From: Bacteroidota bacterium
Lineage (GTDB): Bacteria; Bacteroidota; Bacteroidia; Bacteroidales; VadinHA17
Length of the DNA stretch: 34,692 bases
Assembly (NCBI GenBank): GCA_022703405.1
Contig: JAKLDT010000011.1
Location: 1 to 34,692, forward strand
Direction: 5' to 3'
Part shown: positions 7,294-14,908 of the stretch, in pieces
Layout: every line of letters starts with the position of its first letter
How positions within the stretch are numbered: position 1 is the first letter of the stretch
Program-made: the position numbers and the translations under genes
The notes under the pieces: generated by a model
Told to the model about the DNA's origin: nothing
Database searches by the model: none
The model's input: only the letters and a program-made list of their open reading frames with translations

Positions 7294-10200
7294 ATGCTTA
7301 AAAAGAACTTATTGTTTTTGTTGCTCATTCTGCCACAACTTCTCGCAGGTCAGAAAGCTACAATAACTCTTGAAAAAAGGGACATCCTCACTTATCCTTA
7401 CAACGATCCAAATCCGGCACCTATTCTCACCGAAAGGCGCGACGAGATATTTCCGTACCATTCATTCCACGGTTATGCTGTAAAGGGAACAATTCAGAAA
7501 TGGGATGTTGTAAAACTTGAAAATGATTACATACAGGTCTGGGTGATGCCTTCCGATGGCGGTAAGGTATGGGGTGCCATAGAAAAATCAACCGGAAAGG
7601 AATTTGTCTACCGTAATGAGGTTATGAAATACCGCAATATATCAATGCGTGGCCCGTGGACTTCAGGAGGTATTGAGCTGAACTTCGGTTTTATCGGTCA
7701 TAATCCCTCAACCTGTGTTCCTGTGGATTATAAAATGACTGAGAATGCAGACGGAAGTGTCAGCTGTATTGTAGGTAATTACGATCTTCCTTCAAGAACA
7801 AAATGGTATGTTGAAGTCAGACTGCAGAAGGACAAGGCATATTTCGACACCTATGCAATGTGGATTAACCCCACTCCCCTGAACCAGACATACTATAACT
7901 GGATGACAGGAGCCGCAGTTGTAACCGACGACCTTGAGTTCCAGTATCCGGGTATTGCTGAAATCGGACATGGCGGTGAATTCGGTCTTTGGCCGGTAAA
8001 TAAGGATGGCAGGGATGTCTCCTGGTACAAGAATAATAATTTTGAATCAAGCAAGTCATACCATGTTGTTGGTGAATACAACGACTTCATGGGAGGTTAT
8101 TATCATAATTCGAAGTTTGGCTATGGTCATTATGCCCTTTATGATGATATGCCCGGTCATAAACTATGGCTGTGGTCACTTGCACGTGACGGGGGTATCT
8201 GGGAACAGCTGCTTACCGACAGCGATGGCCAGTACATGGAATTTCAGGCCGGCCGTATGCATAACCAGTATGGTGGTACAACTGCTTTCAAAACACCCAT
8301 TTCACAGACTCCTTTCAACCCCGGACTTACCGACAGGTGGCATGAGATATGGTTCCCTGTAAAAGAGATAGGAGGCATCAGCGATATGTCTCCAGCTGGC
8401 GTATTGCATGCTGAAGTGACTGGCGGGAAACTTAATGTCGGAATTAATTCCCTCTCATTTGCCGAAGGTAAAATCTCGGTAAAAACCGGCGGAAAAGTAG
8501 TTTTTACTGAATCAAGGAAATTCAAACCAATGGATGTTTTCACAACATCTGTGGCCGTTAACAGCAATACTGACTATGAAGTTGTTGTTGAGGGTATGGA
8601 TCTGCAATTCAGTCCGCTCACAAAGAAAGCCCTGAAGAGACCATTTGTTTCAACAATGCCTAAAGACCTAGTGACGGCAGCTACTCTTTACCAGGAAGGT
8701 AATGAGAATAAGGAAGCCAGGAATTATTTAAAGGCAGAGGAGTTATTTAAGAAATGTCTTGAAAAAGACCCGATGTATATCGATGCAATGTCTGCTCTGA
8801 CTGAGGTGTATTACCGTTCAATGAGGTATGATTCAGCGCTTTATTTTGCAAACAATGCCCTTATGCTTGACACCTATCACCCTGCTGCAAACTATTTTGC
8901 AGGTATTACTTATCTGGCTCAGGGTAACCTTACCGATGCAATAGAGAGCCTCGGATGGGCAGCCCGTTCACCGGAATACAGATCTGTGGCTTATGCATTT
9001 ATGGCTGCTATCGAATTAAGGCTGAACAATATGGAACTTACAGAACATTATGCAAAGCAGTCACTTGATTATGAAAGGTGTAATTTCAATGCCCTCCAGG
9101 TACTGGCAGTTATGTACAGAAAAACCGGAGAGAAGGAAAATGCACAAAAGGTGATCGAGACAATACTGAGTGTTGATCAGCTCAGCCACTTTGCCGATTT
9201 TGAAGCTTACCTGCTGAATCCTTCAGAGGATAATCTTAAAAAATTCAAATCGACTATCACAAACGAGATGGCATACCAGACCTACCTTGAGACAGCTATG
9301 ATCTACTATGGTCTTGGTCTTAAGGATGATGCTGTTTCTCTGCTGTCAAATGCTCCTGTTCAGCCTGTAGTTACACTATGGAAAGCCTTCCTGAAAAATG
9401 ATGTCTCAATGCTGAATGAAGTTGCAGTGGCATCACCTGCATTTGTATTCCCGTACAGGACTGAAGATGTATCTGCTCTCGAATGGGCAGTTTCAAAGAA
9501 CAACAGCTGGAAATTCAAGTATTACCTTGCCCTTAACAAGATTGCTATCCAGAGAAGGGCAGAGGGTATTAAACTTCTTGCAGATTGCGGTAATGAACCT
9601 GACTATGCTCCCTTCTACCTTACAAGGGCAGCGCTTATGACTCCGAAGGATGATGCAAAAGAACTTGCTGACCTTCAGATGGCCGTTAAGCTCGATCCCA
9701 ATGACTGGCGTTCCGCAGGAAGACTAATCCAGTACTACTATGACAATAAGGATTATAAGACCATGCTGGCTCTCACCAGTGCCGGTGCTAAAAAATTCAA
9801 AGGTAACCAGGCAATAGAGGTTCAGCATATACTTGCTCTTATAAATAACGGGCAATACGCTAACAGTCTCAAACTTCTTGATGCCATGACAATACTGCCC
9901 GGTGAAGGCGCCAGCGAAGGTAAGGTGATCTATGAGCAGGCATCACTGCTGATGTCTATGGATCTTATTGGAAAGAAGAAATATGCAGATGCAATTAAAA
10001 TGATTGAAAAATCAAAAGATTATCCTGAACATCTTGGCGTTGGCAAACCCTATGTTACTGATACAAGGATTCAGGACTACCTTAATATATACTGTCTGAA
10101 CAAGCTAAACCGCAAGGCTGAGACAGAAGCTCTGAAAAAATCAATATCGGAATATACCGGTCACAGGAGAGGAGCTTCATATAGCAATATTCTTACAGTA

Positions 10201-10398
10201 AATGTTTTGAACAGCCTTGGCAACAAAACTGCTGCTGATGAGCTGGTCCAGAAAATGAAGGAATCAAACAGCCCTGCACAGAAATGGGCTGCTGCCGTTG
10301 CAACTGGCGATCAGGCTACTGCCTCTTCACTTGAGAAGAACCTGAGCTCAGATGTTAACTTCCAGATCATTAAAAGAGTTCTTGAAGTAACCAGGTAG
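7294..10398 (+). CDS. secreted DUF5107 and TPR-repeat protein
   Basis: A 1034-residue protein with a signal peptide (MLKKNLLFLLLILPQLLAGQ, cleavage probably before Gln20). Residues about 30-440 form the DUF5107 region, a beta-rich galactose-mutarotase-like module. It shows GGKVWGAIEKSTGKEFVYRN (about 90-109) and GPWTSGGIELNFGFIGH (about 122-138), then conserved tryptophan/aspartate-rich blocks. From about 455 to 1020 follow helical TPR-like repeats, including YLKAEELFKKCLEKDPMYIDAM and DALYFANNALMLDTYHPAAN-type pairs. DUF5107/TPR proteins are widespread in Bacteroidota and are linked to carbohydrate processing, but the reaction is not known to me. It is a single-gene transcript closed by a strong terminator at 10415. 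Confidence 0.85.
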   Translation: MLKKNLLFLLLILPQLLAGQKATITLEKRDILTYPYNDPNPAPILTERRDEIFPYHSFHGYAVKGTIQKWDVVKLENDYIQVWVMPSDGGKVWGAIEKSTGKEFVYRNEVMKYRNISMRGPWTSGGIELNFGFIGHNPSTCVPVDYKMTENADGSVSCIVGNYDLPSRTKWYVEVRLQKDKAYFDTYAMWINPTPLNQTYYNWMTGAAVVTDDLEFQYPGIAEIGHGGEFGLWPVNKDGRDVSWYKNNNFESSKSYHVVGEYNDFMGGYYHNSKFGYGHYALYDDMPGHKLWLWSLARDGGIWEQLLTDSDGQYMEFQAGRMHNQYGGTTAFKTPISQTPFNPGLTDRWHEIWFPVKEIGGISDMSPAGVLHAEVTGGKLNVGINSLSFAEGKISVKTGGKVVFTESRKFKPMDVFTTSVAVNSNTDYEVVVEGMDLQFSPLTKKALKRPFVSTMPKDLVTAATLYQEGNENKEARNYLKAEELFKKCLEKDPMYIDAMSALTEVYYRSMRYDSALYFANNALMLDTYHPAANYFAGITYLAQGNLTDAIESLGWAARSPEYRSVAYAFMAAIELRLNNMELTEHYAKQSLDYERCNFNALQVLAVMYRKTGEKENAQKVIETILSVDQLSHFADFEAYLLNPSEDNLKKFKSTITNEMAYQTYLETAMIYYGLGLKDDAVSLLSNAPVQPVVTLWKAFLKNDVSMLNEVAVASPAFVFPYRTEDVSALEWAVSKNNSWKFKYYLALNKIAIQRRAEGIKLLADCGNEPDYAPFYLTRAALMTPKDDAKELADLQMAVKLDPNDWRSAGRLIQYYYDNKDYKTMLALTSAGAKKFKGNQAIEVQHILALINNGQYANSLKLLDAMTILPGEGASEGKVIYEQASLLMSMDLIGKKKYADAIKMIEKSKDYPEHLGVGKPYVTDTRIQDYLNIYCLNKLNRKAETEALKKSISEYTGHRRGASYSNILTVNVLNSLGNKTAADELVQKMKESNSPAQKWAAAVATGDQATASSLEKNLSSDVNFQIIKRVLEVTR

Positions 10399-10414
10399 AA
10401 GACCTTATACCAAA

Positions 10415-10445
10415 CCCCTCTCCCACGGGAGAGGGGCTTTTTTTT
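10415..10445 (+). terminator. strong intrinsic terminator after the DUF5107/TPR gene
   Basis: CCCCTCTCCC (10415-10424) pairs with GGGAGAGGGG (10427-10436) and is followed by C and eight T residues (10438-10445). It lies 17 bp after the stop codon. The same CCCCTCTCCC/GGGAGAGG arms recur at 34554-34571, so the terminator may be a domesticated copy of a dispersed palindrome. Confidence 0.88.
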
Positions 10446-10466
10446 GCATGTTTATTATAAGATTGC

Positions 10467-11363
10467 ATGCTATATTATAAAAGAGTATTTTTTCTTCTGT
10501 TTCTTGTTACAGAATTTTTTTCTATGAACGCCCAGTCGCCTTTGCGGGAGTTTAAGCTGGCACTTGTGCAGATGTACGTCGAGCCGGGTGAACTGCAGAA
10601 AAACCTGGGTCATGCGGCAGATCTTATTGCTCAGGCTGCAAAGGGAGGAGCTGATATAGCACTGCTGCCTGAAGTTCTTGACCTTGGCTGGACGCATCCC
10701 TCAGCAAAGAAACTTGCCGGTACAATACCCGGAGGAAAATCATTTGAAGCCCTTTCAGAAGCTGCAGTAAAGAACAAAATATGGTTGTGCTGCGGGATTG
10801 TTGAGAGGGATGGAGATGTGGTGTACAACTCGGCTGTGATAATTGACAGTGAGGGGAAACTTGTAATTAAACACCGCAAACTCAATGAGCTCGACATAGC
10901 TCATGATGTTTATGCCCAGGGAGACAGGCTCAATGTGTGTAAATCGCCATGGGGTACTATAGGTCTGATGATCTGCGCCGACGGAACAGCTATCGATCAT
11001 GTTCTTGCCCGGTCGTTGTGCTATATGGGAGCAGATGTGATTCTCTCACCTTCAAGCTGGGCTGTACCTCCTGATCATGACAATAAAAAGGAACCCTATG
11101 GGAAAACATGGAGAGATGCCTATATGCCTGTTGCAAAGGAGTTTTCGGTTTGGATTGCCTCTGCAAGCAATGTTGGTCCTGTCACAGAAGGTCCATGAAA
11201 AAACTGGAAATGCATAGGTTGTTCTCTGATTATCAGCCCTGGTGGCAAGGAAGAATTAATGGGACCCTACGGAGAGCATGCCGAGAAAATTATGTTTTAT
11301 AACATAAATCCTCTTCCCCGTCCTGCCAGAGGCACTGGATGGTATAGGGAGATAAAGAAATAG
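10467..11363 (+). pseudogene. secreted carbon-nitrogen hydrolase interrupted by an in-frame TGA
   Basis: Codons 1-243 (10467-11195) encode a nitrilase-family protein with an N-terminal signal (MLYYKRVFFLLFLVTEFFSMNAQ) and the triad E69 (LLPEVLDLGW), K138 (KHRKLNE) and C170 (LMICADGTAID). A TGA at 11196-11198 stops translation after TEGP. Reading on in the same frame gives 54 more codons to TAG at 11361-11363, with family-like sequence (NWKCIGCSLIISPGGKEEL, GPYGEHAEK). Family members usually have tryptophan after this Gly-Pro, so a TGG-to-TGA change fits; the complete protein would be 298 residues. The shortened product keeps the triad but loses the C-terminal strands and tail. It could be a true nonsense allele, a read-through site or a sequencing error. 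Confidence 0.85.
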
Positions 11364-11378
11364 TTTCAGATTCAGTTT

Positions 11379-11505
11379 TAACCACTGAGGCACAGATTAC
11401 ACGGAGATTCACAGAGTTGTTCTCTGACTTTATTCTCTGTGAAACTCTGTGATCTCTATGTCATCGCTGGCGCGGATTTAGCGAAGCGTAATCCGTGCCT
11501 TTCAC
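11379..11505. repeat. dispersed repeat modules between the nitrilase-family and acetyltransferase genes
   Basis: The spacer 11364-11527 carries AACCACTGAGGCACAGATTACACGGAGATTCACAGAG, here split as ACCACTGAGGCACAG and ATTCACAGAGTT, which pair imperfectly with CTCTGTGAAACTCTGTG near 11438-11453. A further palindrome, GCGGATT..AATCCG, flanks TAGCGAAGCGT near 11472-11494 and shares GCGAAGCGTAAT with the array after rmuC in reverse complement. The genes on both sides converge here, so the structure may stop transcription from both directions. Confidence 0.6.
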
Positions 11506-11527
11506 CTCACGATAACTATTGGGACGC

Positions 11528-12628
11528 CTACAGCCTTATAAATATCTTCTTCTTATAAAGGTAGTAACACATATACCATACCATTGCTGCAACAACAAGG
11601 GTGACCACAACATCTTTCCCGACATCCCCCATAAAGAAGAAAATCCGGGATGTGAAGGGATCAGCAGCGCCACGGAGGAGATTCTTGCCTCCAAGATTTG
11701 AAAAGAGGTAAATGAATATTGCATTCATTCCCACTATGGCAAAGAAGTTGAGGAACCTGGTGTATCTCATGACATCAATAAGCCAGTACGAAAATGCCAT
11801 TGCTACAAGGCAGTACCCTCCGCTTACTATAACAAAGGAACTTGTGCATATCCTCTTGATTATAGGAATATACGGATCCATAAGGTAGCCTGTGATTATC
11901 ATTATTGTTCCCGGGATCAGAAGAACAAGAAGTTTCTTATTGTGTGTCCAGTCCTTCATAAGCAGCATGCCTGTCAGCACACCCCACATTGTATGAGCAG
12001 TTGTTGGTATTGCATTGAATGACACCCAGTGACCTGTGCTTAGATGTCCGGAAATCAGCAAATCGACCCAGGCTCCGAAATTCTTGTCAGGTGTGAAAGG
12101 CTGGTTGAAGCCGTCAACCGGGAATACCCTGTATATTACATCAGACAGTATAATCATCCCGAATGAAACAGCAATCTGAATCTTGAAATCTGTCCTCATC
12201 AGGAGGAAAGCCACAAGGTAGGTGAATGACAGTTGCGCAAGTACATTCTGGAAAGCATGTGAATTCCTGTCCGATCCGAGCATGAAGCCAAGAGCCAGCA
12301 GCCAGAATGATCTTGATAAGGCATGCATCAGGATTGTTTTGTAAGAATCGCCGCGGGCTGTTCTTTTTGCAAAGGAGAAAGGCATTGCCACCCCGACAAT
12401 GAACATGAAGAAGGGCTGGATAAGGTCCCAGGCAAAAAGTCCATTCCACTCTGCATGTTCAAACTGCCTGCTCAGTTCAGCAATTACTGACCCTCCCATA
12501 CCGTTATGGGCCAGCTCATGAAAAACATTTGTAATGCCTGTTACAAGCATGAACATTGTGAAACCTCTGAAGAAATCGACTGATAATACCCTGTCGGGTG
12601 CCTTCTCTGCCTGGATTAGAGTTGCCAT
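11528..12628 (-). CDS. HGSNAT/NagX-like membrane acetyltransferase (DUF5009), paralogue 2
   Basis: A 366-residue polytopic inner-membrane protein of the COG4299/DUF5009 type, related to human heparan-alpha-glucosaminide N-acetyltransferase and bacterial NagX. The N-terminus has the family mark RVLSVDFFRGFTMF (13-26), followed by HAEWNG (58-63) and DLIQPFFMFIVGVAMPF (68-84). H58 aligns with the H-x-x-W-N-G histidine that accepts the acetyl group in HGSNAT. About ten hydrophobic helices follow, with GFNQPFTPDKNFGAW and TTAHTMWGVLTG blocks. In mammals the enzyme moves acetyl from cytosolic acetyl-CoA to a terminal glucosamine across the membrane; that reaction here is inference. It lies 81 bp after a close paralogue and is last in the minus-strand unit. 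Confidence 0.85.
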   Translation of the reverse strand: MATLIQAEKAPDRVLSVDFFRGFTMFMLVTGITNVFHELAHNGMGGSVIAELSRQFEHAEWNGLFAWDLIQPFFMFIVGVAMPFSFAKRTARGDSYKTILMHALSRSFWLLALGFMLGSDRNSHAFQNVLAQLSFTYLVAFLLMRTDFKIQIAVSFGMIILSDVIYRVFPVDGFNQPFTPDKNFGAWVDLLISGHLSTGHWVSFNAIPTTAHTMWGVLTGMLLMKDWTHNKKLLVLLIPGTIMIITGYLMDPYIPIIKRICTSSFVIVSGGYCLVAMAFSYWLIDVMRYTRFLNFFAIVGMNAIFIYLFSNLGGKNLLRGAADPFTSRIFFFMGDVGKDVVVTLVVAAMVWYMCYYLYKKKIFIRL

Positions 12629-12660
12629 TTCTGCCTTTTAATAATGATTATAATATGTTG

Positions 12661-12705
12661 CCTCTACCCCCTCTTTGCGAAGCAGAGAGGGAGCAGGGGG
12701 GTGAG
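12661..12705. repeat. C-rich/G-rich palindromic element between the paralogues
   Basis: CTACCCCCTCTTTGCG is followed by GCAGAGAGGGAGCAGGGGG, an imperfect palindrome with CTCT/AGAG and CCCCC/GGGGG arms around GCGAAGC. It occupies most of the 81-bp gap. It belongs to the same general class as the elements at 2305-2415, 14839-14908 and 34500-34571. Confidence 0.65.
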
Positions 12706-12709
12706 TTTT

Positions 12710-13825
12710 TTATATTTTAATAAACAACTTATTCTTATACAGCCAGTAACACATATACCACTGTGCTGCCCATACAATAATGCTTGTGGCTGTACCTGCT
12801 GTAAGGCTTCCTGCCCAGCCGAGCAGCGATGTTGTAAATGGGGTGAAGATCTTATAAAGAAGACTTGCTCCGCCTACTTCAAAAAACAGGTAAATTGCTA
12901 TGCAGTTCATGCCTACAATGATGAAGAATTTTGCTCCTTCAATGAAGTATTTCCGTACATCGATCAGCCAGTAGGAGAAAGCCAGGGCCAGCATTGTCCA
13001 TCCTGCACTTGCAAAGACAAATGATGAGGTTGCTATCTTTTTGATCACAGGCGTAATACCCAGCCAGTCAAGTCCGAATCCCACTGCCAGTGCAATGACA
13101 CCGGCTATAACAAGTATCTTTACTTTCTCCATTGCAGGCTTCGCACTCATGAGCAGCTTGCCGGCAAGAACTCCCCAGACAGTATGAGCTGTTGTTGATA
13201 CAAAATTCAGAGTTGCCCAGATACTGGTCTTATCTGTCCCTTCAACAAGCTGATTGAACCATGCACCGAGGTTTTTATACGGTACCCAGGGCTGATTGAA
13301 ACCTTCAACCGGGAAAAACCTGTAGGCAAGATCGATGAACAGCAGTATAAGCAAGGTGAACGACAGCTGGAATCTTGTGCTTTTGTTCAATATGAGGAAG
13401 GCAACTATATAGGTTACAGATAACTGCGCCAGGACATTCTGAAATCTCCATACAATTTTCCCGGGACCGATACAATAGACGGCCCATCCGAAAAACAACA
13501 GCAACAGTGAGCGCTTTAATGCATGCTGAAGAATCTTGCTGTCCGAATCACCTTTCTTTTTCCTGTTGGCAACAGCAAAGGGAATGGCCACACCTACAAT
13601 AGTCATGAAGAAGGGTTGTATGAGGTCCCAGAAACGTAGTCCGTTCCATTCATGATGACTAAGCTGTGTTGCAAAAAAATGTACAATACCAGTGCCACCG
13701 AACTCATTAAGATGTTCGTAAAGCATAGTACTTTCACCAATCAGCAGGAACATTGTAAGTCCGCGGAAAAAATCGACAGAGAGTATCCTTTCCTGTGGCT
13801 GAATGAACTGGTCCGAATTTGTCAT
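12710..13825 (-). CDS. HGSNAT/NagX-like membrane acetyltransferase (DUF5009), paralogue 1
   Basis: A 371-residue membrane protein clearly homologous to its downstream neighbour along its whole length. Shared blocks are RILSVDFFRGLTMF (13-26), HHEWNGLRFWDLIQPFF (57-73), GFNQPWVPYKNLGAW and STTAHTVWGVLAGKLLM, and both end in YK(N/K)K(L/I)FI. H57 aligns with the presumed acetyl-accepting histidine. The pair is a tandem duplication that has diverged noticeably, so the copies may prefer different amino sugars or act as a heteromer. It starts 26 bp after the stop of the TIM-barrel isomerase gene, so the three are probably one transcript. NagX-type genes in other bacteria sit in GlcNAc/chitin operons, hinting at amino-sugar handling here. 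Confidence 0.85.
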   Translation of the reverse strand: MTNSDQFIQPQERILSVDFFRGLTMFLLIGESTMLYEHLNEFGGTGIVHFFATQLSHHEWNGLRFWDLIQPFFMTIVGVAIPFAVANRKKKGDSDSKILQHALKRSLLLLFFGWAVYCIGPGKIVWRFQNVLAQLSVTYIVAFLILNKSTRFQLSFTLLILLFIDLAYRFFPVEGFNQPWVPYKNLGAWFNQLVEGTDKTSIWATLNFVSTTAHTVWGVLAGKLLMSAKPAMEKVKILVIAGVIALAVGFGLDWLGITPVIKKIATSSFVFASAGWTMLALAFSYWLIDVRKYFIEGAKFFIIVGMNCIAIYLFFEVGGASLLYKIFTPFTTSLLGWAGSLTAGTATSIIVWAAQWYMCYWLYKNKLFIKI

Positions 13826-13851
13826 GGTTTATTTTTATTATTGTCTGGTAA

Positions 13852-14808
13852 TCAGCATAGATTAATGCGTGCGGTTTCTGCATATTTTCTTACAGCAGCA
13901 GCTGCCTGGTCATATTCTTCAGGTGTCTTAAGGTGTTCAAGCATAAGTGGAACATTCTTAAGTCTGCTCAGCTCGGTAAGAAATACCCTGTAATCAAGAC
14001 CTCCTGTTCCTATAATAACTTCATCGAGATGTACTGTGAGGTTAGTGCCAAGTCTTATATCCTTGGCATGGCAGTTTTTAATGTATGGTCCAAGTTTTGC
14101 AAAACAATCTTTAATGAATTCCCCGTTCCTGTAATACCTCTCAGGTGAATTGATCATATTGACGGGATCGAGATGAACGGCAAGCTGTTTCCTGTCTATA
14201 GCCTTTATCAGCTGAAGGTATGAATCGGGTGAGTCGGGATAAGCCCAGGGCATTGTTTCGAGTGTATAAAAGGTCCTTTTGGGCTTCACTGCATCAATTA
14301 TCTCCCGGGTAACCTGAACAATCAGATCAAAGGTGTCTTTTGTAAGGTTTTCAGGATCGGGACCATCCCATTTTTCACCGCGGGAACCTGTTATGTTTAC
14401 GCAGCAATTGGCTCCGATCTGGTCGGCAAGTGCAAGAGCATCCTTACATTTTTTAAGGGCTTCATTTCTCTCTTTTTCATTCCTGCTGATCGGATTGCTC
14501 CAGGCTCCGACTTCAGAAATTATAATGTTTGCATCCCTTGCAGCCTTTTCAAAGGCCTTAATAGTACTGTCATCTGCTCCCGGAGAAACAGGGCAGTAAG
14601 AAGCGCTGTAACCTTTGGCCTTTATGGCCTTCACCCATTCAGCAGGGTCTTTCAGGTTTCCAAACACCGGTCCTCCAAGCCTTACACAGGCCTGTGACTG
14701 CGGGATAAATGCACTTGCTGCCATACCTTTAAGTGCAACAACCGATGCACCTCCGGCCAGCGTTAGCTTAGCAAAATTCCTGCGGGAAATAGTTATACTC
14801 ATATTCAT
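13852..14808 (-). CDS. Tat-exported sugar isomerase/epimerase-like TIM-barrel protein
   Basis: A 318-residue xylose-isomerase-like (AP endonuclease 2 superfamily) TIM barrel. The N-terminus has a twin-arginine signal (ISRRNFAKLTLAGGASVVAL, 8-27), so it is exported folded, presumably with bound metal. The expected metal-ligand set is visible: Glu in LETMPWAYPD, Asp in HLDPVNMI, His in NCHAKDI and Glu in LMLEHL. Relatives isomerise or epimerise sugars, and some periplasmic ones act on 3-keto glycosides. ATGs at 14808 and 14802 are both possible. It lies 97 bp after the redoxin gene, across a palindromic repeat, and 26 bp before the first acetyltransferase gene. Confidence 0.87.
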   Translation of the reverse strand: MNMSITISRRNFAKLTLAGGASVVALKGMAASAFIPQSQACVRLGGPVFGNLKDPAEWVKAIKAKGYSASYCPVSPGADDSTIKAFEKAARDANIIISEVGAWSNPISRNEKERNEALKKCKDALALADQIGANCCVNITGSRGEKWDGPDPENLTKDTFDLIVQVTREIIDAVKPKRTFYTLETMPWAYPDSPDSYLQLIKAIDRKQLAVHLDPVNMINSPERYYRNGEFIKDCFAKLGPYIKNCHAKDIRLGTNLTVHLDEVIIGTGGLDYRVFLTELSRLKNVPLMLEHLKTPEEYDQAAAAVRKYAETARINLC

Positions 14809-14838
14809 ATATTATTATAGAAATCTGTCTTTAAGGTT

Positions 14839-14908
14839 CCACCCCTAAATCCCCTATGGGGGGACTTACCCTCGCTCAAAAAGCCCCCCCTGGGGGGTTG
14901 GGGGGTTA
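14839..14908. repeat. C-rich/G-rich palindromic repeat abutting the redoxin stop codon
   Basis: ACCCCTAAATCCCC at the left is answered by GGGGGGTTGGGGGGTTA at the right, with a second pair CCCCCCC/GGGGGG inside. It fills the gap between the redoxin and isomerase genes. The right-hand end, TTAACCCCCC when read on the minus strand as TAACCCCCC, supplies the redoxin stop codon (TTA at 14906-14908). It belongs to the AACCCC(C)TAAATCCCC kind of dispersed element seen in many environmental bacteria. Confidence 0.75.

Noticed and set aside
11196..11198. Selenocysteine insertion at the in-frame TGA
   Set aside because: The family has tryptophan at this position, not cysteine, the site is far from the active site, and no clear stem-loop with a suitable loop directly follows the TGA.
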